Shown: positions 1-12,000 of the stretch, piece after piece
Position numbering within the stretch: the stretch's first letter is position 1
Layout of the letters: the number at the start of each line of letters is the position of its first letter
NCBI GenBank assembly: GCA_037962975.1
Contig: CM075669.1
Span: 117,196,501 to 117,260,500 of the forward strand
Direction of reading: 5' to 3'
Origin: Clitoria ternatea
Taxonomy: Eukaryota > Streptophyta > Magnoliopsida > Fabales > Fabaceae
DNA length: 64,000 nt
The notes under the pieces: model-generated
Databases searched by the model: none
What the model saw: only the letters and a program-made list of their open reading frames with translations
What the model was told of the DNA's origin: nothing
Program-made: the position numbers and the translations under genes

Positions 1-2660
1 AAGGCAATGTCAAAAGAAGAAGTATGAGTATGTAGGATCCTTATCAATATCGAGAACAAGGACACCTCACGAATTAACTAGATCCCTATTGTTCGAGAAT
101 TTCCTGAATATTTTCCCAAAGATATCCAGGAGTTACCTTCAGAACAAGAAATTGAGTTCAACATTGAGATCATATCTAGTGCAGGACCAATTTCGGTTAC
201 ACCGTACAGGATGTCACCAAATGAACTAAGCGAGCTCAAGAAGCAACTGGGGGATCTTTCAGAAAATAGGATGATTAGACTAATGTTTCACCATAGGGAG
301 CACTAGTACTATTAGTAAAGAAGAAGGATGGAAGTATATGCTTATGTGTCGACTACTGCTAGCTGAACAAGGTTACATCAAGAATCGGTACCCTCTTTTA
401 AGAATAGGTGATTTGATAGACCAACTACATGGGGCGGTTGTTTTCTCCAAGATTGACTTAAGGTCAGGTTACCACCAGATATGAGTAAAGAAAGAAAATG
501 TTCCCAAGACCGCATTCAGAACATGTTATGGGCACTATGAATACCTTATCATGCCCTTCGGAGTGACAAACGCACTCATTGTCTTCATGGACTACATGAA
601 CCGCATTTTTCAACAACACCTAAAGAACTTCGTGGCTGTGTTCATTGACAATATTCTAGTTTATTCCAAGAACTACAAGGAGCATGAAGAGTATCTTTGG
701 ATCGTCCTAAGTACATTTCATGCTAAGGTGTTGTATGTTAAGATATCGAAGTGAGAGTTTTGGCTACCTGAGGTGCACTTTTTGGGGCATATCATGTCGA
801 AGAAGGTAATCATTGTACATCCTATAAAAGTTGAAGTTGTGTTGAAATAGGAGCAACCAATGATTGTCACAGAGATATGTAATTTCCTAGGCCTCACCGA
901 CTGTTATAGTCAATTTATTAAGAACTTTTCTCGGATAACTATGCCATTAACCAAGTTAACCTGTAAGAACCAGCCTTTTATATGGACAGGCAAATGCAAG
1001 GGTAGCTTTTTAGAGTTATGTAAACAACTGACCAACACTCTTGTGTAAATTTTTCTAGACCCTGCCAAGTCATATAAAGTATACTGTGACGCTTCTGGCT
1101 AAGGATTGGGATATTTTTTATGCAAGAAAGAAAGCTTCTAGCATACACATCAGGACAATTGAGACCCCACAAAGTCAACTACCTGACTCATGACTTGGAA
1201 CTCGCTGAATGGTGTTTGCCTTGAAGATTTGGAGGTATTACCTATACAGAACCAGACTTGAAATCTTTAGTGATCACGAAAGCTTGAAGTACCTCTTCGA
1301 TCAAAAAGAGCTGAACATGCGGTGATGAAGATGGATAAAATTCATCAAAGACTATGATTTCTAACTTTGATACCATCCTGGGAAGAAGAATGTTGTGGTT
1401 GATGCGCTCAACCAGAAAGCACTACACTTGTCGTATATGATGATGAAGTAGTTGGAATTAGTCGAGCAGTTTCGTGATCTTAACCTAGCGGTAGCAATTA
1501 AGAAAGGAAGCCTAATAGTAGGAGTGTTAAAAATTTCCAATGAATTCTTGGAACAGGTAAAGGAAGCCCAAGAGATAGATGAGGATTTACAAGGTCTGCT
1601 AACAGGAAAGAAGGGTGAAAAAGATAGGGAATTCATTAAGGATGGGCAGGGGGTAATTTGATACCAAGAAAGGCTTTGTATTCTGAACAATGTACAATTG
1701 AGAAGGTCCATTCTGGAGGAAGCACATAAAAGTAGGTACTATATACACCTGGGATCAACAAAGATATATATAGTGGAATATGTGATAGCCTGTCTAACTT
1801 GCCAAAAAAAGGTGTTTTCATGGCCAGGAATGAAGAGAAATATAGTGGAATACGTGATATCCTGTCTAACTTGCCAGAAGGTGAAGGCAGAGCAACAACA
1901 ACCAGGTGAGACTATTCAACCTTTCAAGATTCCAGAGTGGAAATGGGATAAGATCGTTACAGATTTTGTAACTGATATCCCTAGAACTGTGATAGGAAGC
2001 GATGCAATCTAGGTTATAGTGGATCGAATATCGAAAACCACCTACTTTATTCTAATTAACATGAAGTATTCCCTAAAAAAGCTCACCTAGATATACATAA
2101 AGGAGATCATTAGGTTGCATGGAGTATTATCCGTAATTGTATCTGATCGATATCCTCACTTCACCTCACGTTTTTGGGAAAATCTACAACAACCTTTAGG
2201 GACTCGTTTAAAGTTGAGCTCAGCCTACCACCCTCAAACTAACAGTCAGATAGCATAAACAATCAAAACCCTTAAGGACCTGTTGTAGATCTACATGTTA
2301 GAACATAGAGAAAGTTGGCACCAGTATCTCCTACTTGTTGAATTCACGTACAGCAACAACTACCACGCCAGTATCAGAATGGCATTGTATGAGGACCTAT
2401 ATGGAAGGAAGTGTTGCACAATTGGACCTGAGATTATGCAGAAAACCAAAGAACAAGTTCGAAGGATCTGGGCTATAATGAAGACCTCTCAAGATCGTCA
2501 AAAAAGCTATTATGATAAAAGAAGGAAACCGCTCAAGTTCAAAGAAAGAGATCATGTGTTTCTTAGGGTTACCCCTAAGACTGGAGTAAGGAGAGCCCTG
2601 AAAACCAAAAAGCTTAATTCCAGATATATAGGACCATACCAGATTGTAAAAGTGGTATAG
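1..2660 (+). pseudogene. Decayed Ty3/gypsy pol (RT, RNase H, integrase) of element X1
   Basis: Translated pieces in several frames match Ty3/gypsy Pol in order. They run from the protease-RT linker and RT (YRMSP near 205; MPFGVTNA at 551; polymerase box reads FIDN near 643, where the family has FIDD) through RNase H (YCDASG near 1085) to integrase (SAYHPQT near 2220; DRQKSYYDKR near 2490). The piece at 2295-2660 is the longest open integrase tail. Many in-frame stops and frameshifts are present. About 14 codons are missing after GRKC (near 2415), and the chromodomain seen in A and B is absent. The lost catalytic Asp and the stops mean it cannot be functional. The element's 5' part lies left of the window. 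Resemblance to A suggests a Tekay/Del-like chromovirus, clearly older than A, B or C. Confidence 0.93.
1769..1880 (+). repeat. 72-bp-offset internal duplication in the relic integrase zinc-binding region
   Basis: The stretch starting TATAGTGGAATA at 1769 recurs at 1841 with few changes. Both copies encode VEYVI(A/S)CLTCQK, the CxxC half of the HHCC zinc-binding domain. The offset of 72 bp is a whole number of codons, so the frame is kept. It could be replication slippage, or template switching during reverse transcription. Confidence 0.8.
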
Positions 2661-2748
2661 AACCAGTCTGATGATGGAGATGCCATTGGGAAGTTTAGGA
2701 GGAAATGAGAAGGCTATATCCCAAGTTATTTAACCTTTAGTAGTTGAA

Positions 2749-2781
2749 TTTCAAGATGAAATTCCCAAAAGAGGGGAAGGG
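2749..2781 (+). promoter_or_regulatory. Polypurine tract region of X1
   Basis: TTTCAAGATGAAATTC is a decayed form of the TTTCGAGGACGAAATT stretch found just before the 3' LTR in A, B and C. It is followed by the purine run AAAAGAGGGGAAGGG (2767-2781), the expected plus-strand primer. An LTR-like start, TATAACAAACCCC, follows directly. Confidence 0.7.
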
Positions 2782-3097
2782 TATAACAAACCCCATTTTC
2801 CTGTAAGTAGCCCATGGGCTCGAGTAATGACGAGCATAATTTTCTATGAATGATAAGCAAGGCTAAGGCTGTTTCGTTGCATAAGTAATCTATTTGGGTG
2901 TAAAATATTAAATTGGGTCGGTAGGACGCAACAAAATAAAATAATATAAAATAAAATAATATTAATATATATGAGAAAGCCCTCAAGCATGAGTAAGGAA
3001 CCCTACGGGTAGTCATGTATTATCTATCTCACCCCCAATTAATACGCCTGTGGTAAATCAAGGACAATCAAGTAAAAAACTCACAAGCTTGAGTTAT
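2782..3097 (+). mobile_element. X1 3' LTR, segment 1 of 3
   Basis: The LTR head follows the polypurine tract; its terminal TG appears mutated to TA. It holds an AT-rich patch at 2930-2965 and GTGGTAAATCAAGGA near 3051, which recurs in X2 near 20597. It is interrupted at 3097 by solo LTR Y, whose TSD GTTAT is the last five bases here. No gene is present. Confidence 0.7.
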
Positions 3098-3303
3098 TGA
3101 TAAGTCTTGAAAAGACTTAATTATTTCACCTTTAATTTAACTTAATCCATTAAATATTGTTAGTTTGGCATCATTATTTAATAAATTGTCAATAATTCTT
3201 ATTTTATTTGTTTATTTCAAAAGTGTTTAATTTATGCAAGAAAATAATTAAAAATAATAATTAGTTAAAGAAATTTGTTTATTTGTAAATTCACTAACCC
3301 AAC

Positions 3304-3384
3304 GTACATACGCTGGACAGCCAGCGTACATACACTGGACAGCCAGCGTACATACGCTGGACAGCCAGCGTACAAACGCTAGGC
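3304..3384. repeat. 22-bp tandem repeat, each unit a hairpin
   Basis: Units start at 3304, 3326, 3348 and (partial) 3370. Each spans CGCTGG-ACAG-CCAGCG, an inverted repeat with 6-bp arms and a 4-nt centre. The array lies in the U3-like part of solo LTR Y. Confidence 0.9.
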
Positions 3385-3409
3385 AATTATTTGTTTATAT
3401 GTGCAGGAG

Positions 3410-3640
3410 CAGTTCACGCTCAAGCTTGAAGGTTACAAGCTTAAGCGAGAGAACCATGCAAGTTACGTGAAAGGAAAGCACGACCACGCTTAAGCGAGCA
3501 TCACTCATGCTTAAGCGTGGCTTAACCATAATAGTCACGCCCAAGCTCTCACAATTCAAGCTCAAGCGTGAAGACAGCGTGCATGAAATATATCGAGCGC
3601 GCTTAAGCGCCAGTTCTTCACCCTCAAGCGTGAAGGAGGT
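3410..3640. repeat. Irregular array of GCTTAAGCG / GCTCAAGC inverted repeats
   Basis: About ten short near-palindromes of the CGCTTAAGCG or CGCTCAAGC kind lie in about 230 bp of solo LTR Y, in both orientations, with irregular spacing. The same theme recurs in the otherwise different LTRs of A, B, C and D. Confidence 0.75.
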
Positions 3641-4700
3641 TATTTAACCTGCTGTTTTCCCTCCAATTGAAGCGCTGCACCGTTGCTGTTCCTGTTTTGT
3701 TATTGTACCTTAGTAACTTAAGTAATGTATGTAATTAATTATTTCTCTGTAATTATGTATTTAGTTAGTTAGTTTAATTATTAATTAAGTTCCTTTGTAA
3801 TTAATTAAGTTTGTTAGTTAGTTATTTATCTATATATACCTATACATACTCTGTAGTAGTAAAGAGAGAACAGAGTACAGAATAATAACACGATTCATTT
3901 TTCCATTTTCCAATCTCTCTTTAAATTCTCTCATCCATGTCTCTCCATATTCCTTCGTCCAAATCCATTTCCATGGGTTTCTAAACCCCTAGGGTTGGGA
4001 TTGCGAAGGTTTGCAATGAATTCTTGAAGGTGTATTGAGGAAGTCAACTTCTGATGCATGAGGAGAACAAGCCAAGAAGTGGATCCACTTTGCTGGATTG
4101 ACAAATCCAGATCTGATGAAGAATCTCACTAGTGAGGAATCATAGTTGAGACTTAGGTAACTTCTGACTTCCTAACTAATTCAGGCCTAGTAATTAGGTG
4201 AATAGTTAGGGTTAAACCCCCAATTTCGTATTAGATTTCTCTGTAATTGAGCACCTAAGGGATTAGGGTTTAATGCTTAGGAATTAGTGTTAATCACCTA
4301 AGGAATTAGGGATTAACCATCTATGAATTGTCCTCTTGCATCTGAAGCTTGATTGAACCTTAATTGCATGTTTCTTGATGAAATTGTAAGCTAAAGTAAT
4401 CCTAAACTATCTTCCATTAATCACATTTCATCTTCTATACTGTCTCTGAAAATACAAAAACATAGAAAGCATAAAAACAACAAAAACAGAATGAATTCTA
4501 TCTGCATTGCGTTGGTTCAGCTTGTACTAGTCTAAGATTGCGGTAATTACCACAATCCCTATGGGAACAATCAAATATATTACAAATTTAACGATTGGTG
4601 TGCTTTCCAAAAGAAATAAATCCTCTAAGAGTCACACTATAAGTCAATAACAATTCAGGATTTTTTCAACCAAGTTAGTGGCTCAGGATTTATTGCATCA

Positions 4701-5944
4701 GTTATACCCTAAACAGCTCCCCAGTTTGGCCAAACAAATGCCATGAGTATCCAATTTTAATGATTCCAGCCTCTAATGGTCCATAATGGAATTCTAAGCA
4801 CTTCCCCTAAAGACACCCAACTCCAATTCAGACCCCCATTGATCATAATTCTTGAAAACGTGGCCAATCGCCTCATAACCTCATAATCGAACTGGGTCCT
4901 AGTTAGTGTTTTGGTCATAACCTTTTCCCATGACCTCAAAATCAAGTAATTCTTATCTTTCTTTACTTATAATAAAATTCCTTACAACTTTCATGAAGAC
5001 CCCAAGGGCCAATTCCAAACAAATCAACTTCTGCCTGAGATTCAACGTCTACGCTCATTTATTATCTTGTTAATTTTCATATGGTTCATAGAAAAATTCA
5101 TAACTCCTTCCATGGATGTTCGGTTCATGTGATTATGGTCCCAAAATTCTCTTAATAAAATCCTCTACAATTCTCATGCAAACTCCGATAGCTAGTTCAC
5201 ATCATAAATGTATGAAAAATTTAGCCTTTTCGCTATCTTGTTTGTAACGCCCAAACAGGACTAGCTTTTAGTCTTTCGCATGTAATTTCCTTTACTGATG
5301 TTAGAATCAGGTCATTGTTATTTCTATAAACTCGTATCAAAATTACCTACAATTTTTGTGAAGTCCCCAAATGCTAACTCTCAATAGATTATTCACAATA
5401 ATTACCTTTTTTCAGCCCTTGAAAATCTAGGGGCACCCAGAGCACCTTTCATTGGTTTGAGCCTAACTTTTGCTACGGTTTTCAAAATCGCTCATTCTTT
5501 AGCTCGTATCGAAGAGCAAAGAAAACCCTATAGCTTTCATGTTTATCACATTTCCAAATTCTGAACCTAACACCCTTTTAAAACTTTGTCAAGTTTCTTT
5601 TAAAACTAAGACTAGAATTTTTGTCAAGTACACATTTAAATAATCAACCCATCGAGCGACCTTTTCTCTATAAATACGCGTTGAACCCTTCAATTCCTTC
5701 ATTCACCTCTCATTTCTAACTTTCGCTCTCTCCCTCTCTAAAACTATCCCTCTCTAAAAATCTCTCTTCTCTCTTCTATCTTTCTCTCAGATAACCACTA
5801 CCTTCACCCACTATTTCTCGCGTTGACCACCTCCAAGCACCATATTTCTTCCTTCTTCTCCCTCTTGCATGTCCTCATCACTACATGGCTAGCCACCTCC
5901 ACCAAACAACAAGCTTTATCCCCATCTTAGATCACCATTGTGGC
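4701..5944 (+). mobile_element. X1 3' LTR, segment 2 of 3
   Basis: This continues X1 after solo LTR Y. It includes GAGCCTAACTTTTGC near 5459, similar to X2 near 20850. It also has a TATA-like CTATAAATACG near 5668, followed by a pyrimidine-rich leader at about 5700-5900. That order (U3, TATA, CT-rich leader) is the usual one for these long LTRs. The last five bases, GTGGC (5940-5944), are the TSD of element A. No coding capacity is seen. Confidence 0.68.
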
Positions 5945-7195
5945 TGTAACATCCCCATTTTAATTATAGGCAATGGAACTAAATAAAAAGTCAACAAGTC
6001 AACACCTCTCTTAATTTAATTAACTATGATGTAACAGGATAATTAACGTGAAAGCATGGTGGCATGGGCAGGATTATCGCGTTTCCCCATCCCACCATAC
6101 TGCACTCTGCGCGAGTATATATATTCGGGTGATGGTCATGCTCTTCACGCAGAGAACCCAGCGAGCTTCCTTCTTCGTTCTTCTTTTCTCTTGTTTCCTC
6201 TCTTTCCTTCTCTGCCCTCCAGTCCATTCCTGCTTCGAAGAGTCGAGTGACGGTGCTACAGTGGAGTGGAACCCCCACACGAGAAGGGACGATCGTCAAG
6301 TGACGCAGCAGGGAGAAGAACCACCCCTCAAGCAGAAAAGTTCCTTGGAGTTTTGCGAGTGGTAGGGGGAGTATCTTCTATTTTAAGTGCATGGGTTATG
6401 AACAGGTTCCGAATGATAATGCTTGCTGTACCCGTGCTCTGATTGTGTATTGTGTTGCATGTGAATGTGTACAATCCAGTTGCATGATGAGTGAAAGATG
6501 AGTGTTGCATGTTAGCACCTTTCTCACAGATGTATGTGTTGCAGGATCTCAGTTTGCATGTTGAGTTGTGTTGATATGAATGTCTGACTGAAGCTACCCA
6601 GGTTATAGAAATGCATATGTTGATATGACTGCTAATAAATTGTTTGCATGTAGGAAATGCCTTCTTTAAATGGATTTTAACACTGTCTTACATCGATTGC
6701 ATGATAGGTTGTGATAACTTGAAATGCCTGACTGAACTTGTGATTTTTAGAATGATGCATGCGTTGAATGAAGCTGGAAACCGATTGCATGTCTTGATCG
6801 AACGAAATGTTGTGGATGTCTGAATATGGAATGATAACTGATTGCATGGAAGCTATATATTGAGTCCGGATAATGTGTACTACTGATTGCATGGTATGTG
6901 TGTGTGCTTGAATGCGAGAATGCATGCGAGAAATAAATGTTGTGCGTTGAATCCGCGTGTGGCGCATGGGATGCGTTGTGCTGGGAACACGTAGTGTGAG
7001 AAACTACCTTCGGTCATCCAGCGTGGGACGCTGTAAAATCCTTGAGTGGGACTCGGGGTAGCCCTTGAGTGGACTCGGGCTGTCTGTGAACACCGCCGTT
7101 GGCGCTGAGAGCGTTGGTGTCACCTGTGGACAAACGGTTGGGTACCTGTAAAACGGCCAAGCAGCTGGGAGCTGATCTGATAGCTGAGAGCTATG

Positions 7196-7203
7196 TATAA
7201 AAG
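7196..7203 (+). promoter_or_regulatory. Candidate TATA box of element A 5' LTR
   Basis: TATAAAAG matches the plant TATA consensus and lies in a block conserved with element C (44804-44812). The 3' LTR copy reads TATACAAG (14767-14774). An upstream TATATATATTC near 6116 is an alternative. Confidence 0.55.
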
Positions 7204-7789
7204 GCTGAGATGCCTACGTTGCAACGTCTGACCGATACACACGATGCGGAACCGAGTGAAACCTTCTGTGCTTATCATTGTTAATATTGCTACTACTGTT
7301 AATGTTGTTGAAATTGATTTTTTTATCGTGTTGTACGTATATGTATGGTTGTGTAATTGGCAGATAACCTGAGTCGGTATCTATCATTTAAAATTTAAGA
7401 TGCTCACCCCTGCAGTGGCCATTTTTCAGTGAATGTCTCTCGAGAAGAGGACCAGAAGCAGAGCTGGAACGATGAGCGAAGTGTTAATGCATCTGGAAGG
7501 CTTAATTAATGCGATGTTAGATTAAGCCTTGACTGGTTCATGTCGGATGTTAGTGTTTTGAGATGAATAGAACCTTATGGACAATGAGAAATCCGATTTT
7601 TGTGTTGTAAATATTGACATACACTCTTGTATATATATAGATGTATGGTTTTGTGTGTGTGATGCTATGTGCTACCTCGTTTCATAATTGTGCTTTAATG
7701 GATACGCAGGGACAGCATGATTGAGCAGGCTGTAGCCAAGTCTGAGTGAATTGTGAATTGTCCTTAGGAAAACTTATGTCGGATACGTT

Positions 7790-8600
7790 TGGGCGGAGTC
7801 TTACCCCGCCCGAAGTATGGGAGCAATTCGCCCAAGCGTGAGGACTCGCACTATAGCGATGTAGTTGTTAGAATAGGACACCGTTCAATTACCTTTCCTC
7901 TCCGTTGTGATGCTAATGCAATCCAGACACCGGTGTTGACCCCTGATTTGGGCGTTGTGGTTGAGTTCGCCCAGGCGTTGTCATAATTAGTTGAGTTGGG
8001 CGGAATAGGTTCAGACTCCTCTTTCCTCCACAACCTACTACCACATATGTACATTGTAACTTCCCGTTTTCTGAGCGAAGTGCGAGCGTGAGGATTTATC
8101 GAGTGAACCCTTGTCCATATCTGATTGAGAAATTCCCTTGTGTTTGTGGGGCGTTGTGCTGACCTCGCTTAGGCGGTGTCATACCTCGCCCAAGTAACTA
8201 GGACGGTTCGCCCAAGTGCGTGGAACCATGCTGAAGCAAGCAGATATCAACGTGATACTCCGCCTATGTACCTTCCTCCTTCGTTGTCGCATTATTGTCT
8301 CGCAGGGCGGTGTTGGACATCGCCTGAGTAAGTGAATGTTGTGATGTAGTCCGTCCAGGCGTTGTTGTGCCTTGCCGAACTGGACGGCGGTGTAATCACT
8401 TCGTCTTTTCTTCACAAACTACTCCTGTATATGTATTAACACCTTCCCCTTATCTATTTCCTCCTATTGAGTGACCAGTGTTACTCGAGGGAAAGCTTTC
8501 CTTGTGGAATTCCCTCCATCCGCTGCCGCATTATCATACTCCGCCTAGACGGTGTCGGACCCCGTCTGAGCGAGCAAACGGTGTTGTGTAACCCGCCCAT
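7790..8600. repeat. Degenerate CGCCCAAGCG-type inverted-repeat region in A LTR
   Basis: Scattered units such as TTCGCCCAAGCG, TCGCCCAGGCG and CTCGCTTAGGCGG lie between about 7790 and 8600, and again in the 3' LTR at about 15361-16171. They are looser than the arrays in B and D, but occupy the same LTR position, shortly before U5. Confidence 0.6.
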
Positions 8601-8792
8601 TGTTGGTGTGTTACGATAAACCCAATGAGCCGGTCCCAGTCTTAGCCTCTCTGTAGGTTGCTATATGCGTATGAATGCTCTTCATTCTTCCCTTGCCTGC
8701 TTCCTTCTATATCGAATAATACGTGCCTGTTATGTGAAAAATTTTCTTATATTTTTGGAATTATTAGTTGCAAGAAATAAGGTGTTACATTT

Positions 8793-8804
8793 TGGTATCA
8801 GAGC
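8793..8804 (+). promoter_or_regulatory. Primer binding site of A (initiator Met tRNA)
   Basis: TGGTATCAGAGC, three bases after the 5' LTR end, is the standard plant LTR-retrotransposon site complementary to the 3' end of initiator tRNA-Met. A leader of about 260 nt runs to the gag start; its first part (GACCGAAAGGTCC) is shared with element C. Confidence 0.95.
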
Positions 8805-9064
8805 GGACCGAAAGGTCCAAGGCCAAGGTAAGCCTACCAAGTGTAAGTGGTTGTGTGTATGATCATGATTGTTGTGGTGTGAATTTAACTTGACTGGTAC
8901 TCTGTTACTGACTCATGGGTGGAGGAGTTGTTCCTCCTGACCCGACTAATTGTGTGACATACAAGAACACATAATGGGCTAAGTTACTAAATGTTAGACT
9001 AAATTCCGATTGGGATTAAGTAACTAGGAATACTTATCCTTGAATGTTGATTTCAGGATAAGGG

Positions 9065-12000
9065 ATGGCACATCGCCAAAGCATGGAGACTATAGCTACG
9101 GCATTCCAACGCTTTGCAGACGTGTTTGAAAGGCAGGGCCAGCCTCGAGCTGAGGAGGGCCAAGTAATGGACCGCTTCTTAAAGAGGAAGCCGAGTGAAT
9201 TCTTAGGAGGACGGAACCCTGAGGCGGCGTTTAAGTGGACTCAGGAATTAGAAAGGATTTTTGGGGGTCTTCGCTGTACCGAGGCCCAGAAGGTAGAATG
9301 TGCAGTGTACATGCTGCGAGACGAAGCGGAGAACTGGTGGAAAATAGCCAGAAGCCGATTCCCCGAAGATGATAATCAACTGACGTGGAACGATTTCAAG
9401 GCCTGCTTCTTAGAGAAATACTTTCCCGACACAGTGAGGAGTCGGAAAGAGCTGGAGTTTATGGAGTTAAAACAGGGCTCCATGACTGTGGAAGAATACG
9501 CGGCCAGATTCGAGGAATTATGCCTATTCTATCCGCCCTTCCAGCAGCCTGGGACGGAGAACTCGAAGTGCCTTAAGTTTGAGAACGGATTGAGATCAGA
9601 TATTAAGAGGGCCTGCAGATACCACGAGATACGGAGTTTCCCTACACTAGTGAACAAATGTAGAATATTTGAGGAGGATGACAAGGCCCATTCGAGCCAG
9701 AGCAGCAGAAACCCCTATTCCCTGAGGCCCCAACGACCTCATTTCAAAAAGCCAAGCAATGCCAATAGGAACAAGCCTTTTTCCAGATATGGGGGTCGGA
9801 GTCAACCTGGAAGACGACCAGTGGTAGGAGACGGAAGGTGTTTCAAGTGTGGAGGAAATCACTTTGCCAGAGACTGCAAGGATGATGGTGATGTAGTGTG
9901 CTTTCACTGCAACAAGAGGGGACACATCCGCCCCGACTGCCCCCAACTACACCAAGCAGACGTTAATGTGCATCAAGGAAGATTTCAAGAAAGGAACCGA
10001 GTGAACGATGACCAACGTCCTGGTGGCAGAGGCAACGGAGCCAGAGGAGACGGGATGCGAGGGAGGAATACCGGCCCAACAGCGACAGGAAGGATCTACA
10101 CCATCAACGCAGAGGATGTTGCACCAGCAAACGACCTAGTACAATGTAAGTGCTTACTTGGAATGAATACGCTTAATGTTGTTTTCGATTCGGGAGCCAC
10201 CCATTCTTTTATAGCTGACGAGTGCGTGAAGCGGTTGAAGTTCCCGACTGTGTCTATGAATCGGACTTTGGAAGTGGCCAGCCCTACTGGCGCTAATGTG
10301 TTCACATCGTTAGTATGCAAAGATGTAGCATTTGAGTTGTATGATCGGAGTTTCACCTTCGATCTGATTTGCATGCCCTTAAGGGGTCTTGACATCGTGC
10401 TCGGAATAGATTGGCTTTCAGCCAATAAGGTGTTAGTAGATTGTAGAAGCAGAGAGATAGTTTTTCCGAAACAGCCCACTGAGAATGACACAGCACCAGA
10501 TATAACCCAACTATTTATGATGCTTTGTCTAACCAAGAATGAGAGTGAGACCCGAGTGAACGAAATTTCGATTGTCTGTGAGTTCACAGAAGTGTTCCTT
10601 GAAGACGTTCCGAGTGTGCCTCCCAATAGAGAAGTCGAATTCTCTATAGACTTGATCCCTGGAGCCGAACCGGTCTCCAGCGCACCCTATAGAATGTCCT
10701 CAACTGAATTGGCTGAGTTGAAGAAACAAGTGGATGAGTTACTCGAAAAGCAGTTCATTAGACCGAGCGTGTCACCATGGGGCGCACCTGTGCTACTTGT
10801 TAAGAAGAAGGATGGCAGCATGAGGCTTTGTATAGACTACCGACAACTAAACAAACTCACAATCAAGAATCGGTACCCACTGCCTAGAATTGATGATTTA
10901 ATTGACCAGCTGCGTGGAGCCTCAGTCTTCTCAAAAATTGATCTACGATCGGGATATCACCAAATCCGAGTGAAGGACTCGGACATTCCTAAAACTGCTT
11001 TTAGGACTCGGTATGGTCACTACGAGTATGTAGTGATGCCGTTCGGTGTGACAAACGCCCCTGCTGTTTTCATGAATTACATGAACAACATATTCCACTC
11101 CTTCTTAGATCGGTTTGTTGTTGTTTTCATCGATGACATCCTAGTTTATTCTAAGACGTCTGAGGAGCATGAGGGACATCTCCGAGCGGTACTCCAAGTG
11201 TTGAAGGAGAAACAATTGTTTGCAAAGCTTTCGAAGTGCGAATTCTGGATGGATGAGATCCACTTCCTCGGGCATGTGATCTCCGAGCGAGGCGTCTCGG
11301 TGGATCCTGCGAAGGTAGCTGCTGTAATAGCATGGGAGAGGCCCAGGTCGGTCTCGGAAATAAGAAGTTTTATGGGCTTGGCAGGTTATTATAGGAGATT
11401 CATCGAAGGTTTTTCTAAACTGGCATTACCCCTGACTAAATTGACTCGGAAAAACGTTCCTTTCGTGTGGAGTCCCGAGTGTGAGCACAGCTTCCAAGAG
11501 CTGAAGAATAAGTTGACGACTGCTCCGGTGTTGGCATTACCTGAGTTACGAGAAAGCTTCGTGGTCTATTGTGACGCGTCAGGACTCGGATTAGGGTGTG
11601 TACTCATGCAGAAAGACCGAGTGATAGCATATGCCTCTCGACAATTGAGACCTCACGAGCAGCATTACCCGACCCATGACTTGGAGCTGGCAGCAGTAGT
11701 TTTTGCATTGAAAATCTGGAGACATTACTTGTACGGGTCCAAATTTGAAGTGTACAGCGATCATAAGAGCCTCAAATACCTATTCGACCAAAAGGAGCTG
11801 AACATGAGGCAGAGAAGATGGATTGAGTTTTTAAAAGACTATGATTTCGAGTTAAAATACCACCCAGGTAAGGCAAATGTCGTGGCCGACGCATTGAGTC
11901 GGAAATCCCTCCACATGGCAGCCATGATGGCAAAAGAAGTAGAGTTGTTGGAGCGGTTCCGAGACATGAACTTGCATGTTGACACCCCTTCCTCTCAGAA

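Larger units (their letters stand above)
3098..4700 (+). mobile_element. Solo LTR Y (1603 bp)
   Basis: It starts TGATAAGTC, ends TTGCATCA (TG...CA, 4-bp inverted ends TGAT/ATCA) and is flanked by the perfect 5-bp TSD GTTAT at 3093-3097 and 4701-4705. There is no gag, pol, primer site or second LTR between the ends, so it is a solo LTR left by LTR-LTR recombination. A plausible TATA box is TATATATACC near 3831. The family is not identified; nothing in it codes. The strand is taken from the TATA position and is uncertain. Confidence 0.87.
5945..8789 (+). repeat. Element A 5' LTR
   Basis: It begins TGTAACATCCCC and ends AAGGTGTTACA, the same length as the 3' LTR at 13516-16360. It contains a CT-rich leader (6165-6240), a hairpin-rich block (about 6960-7260, e.g. 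GCGTGGGACGC and GGCGCTGAGAGCG) with a consensus TATA box, the block GATGCTCACCCCTGCAG near 7399, and a GCCC-rich inverted-repeat region (7790-8600). The small open frames here (for example 6048-6365) lie wholly in LTR and have no family match. Confidence 0.96.

Noticed and set aside
6048..6365. 105-codon frame in the A LTR leader, with antisense partners and 3' LTR copies
   Set aside because: It lies wholly in LTR sequence, the 3' LTR copy is shorter (13700-13936), and there is no family match.
8665..8862. 65-codon frame spanning the A LTR end and primer site as a possible pre-gag protein
   Set aside because: It crosses the LTR boundary and primer binding site and is not conserved in B or C.
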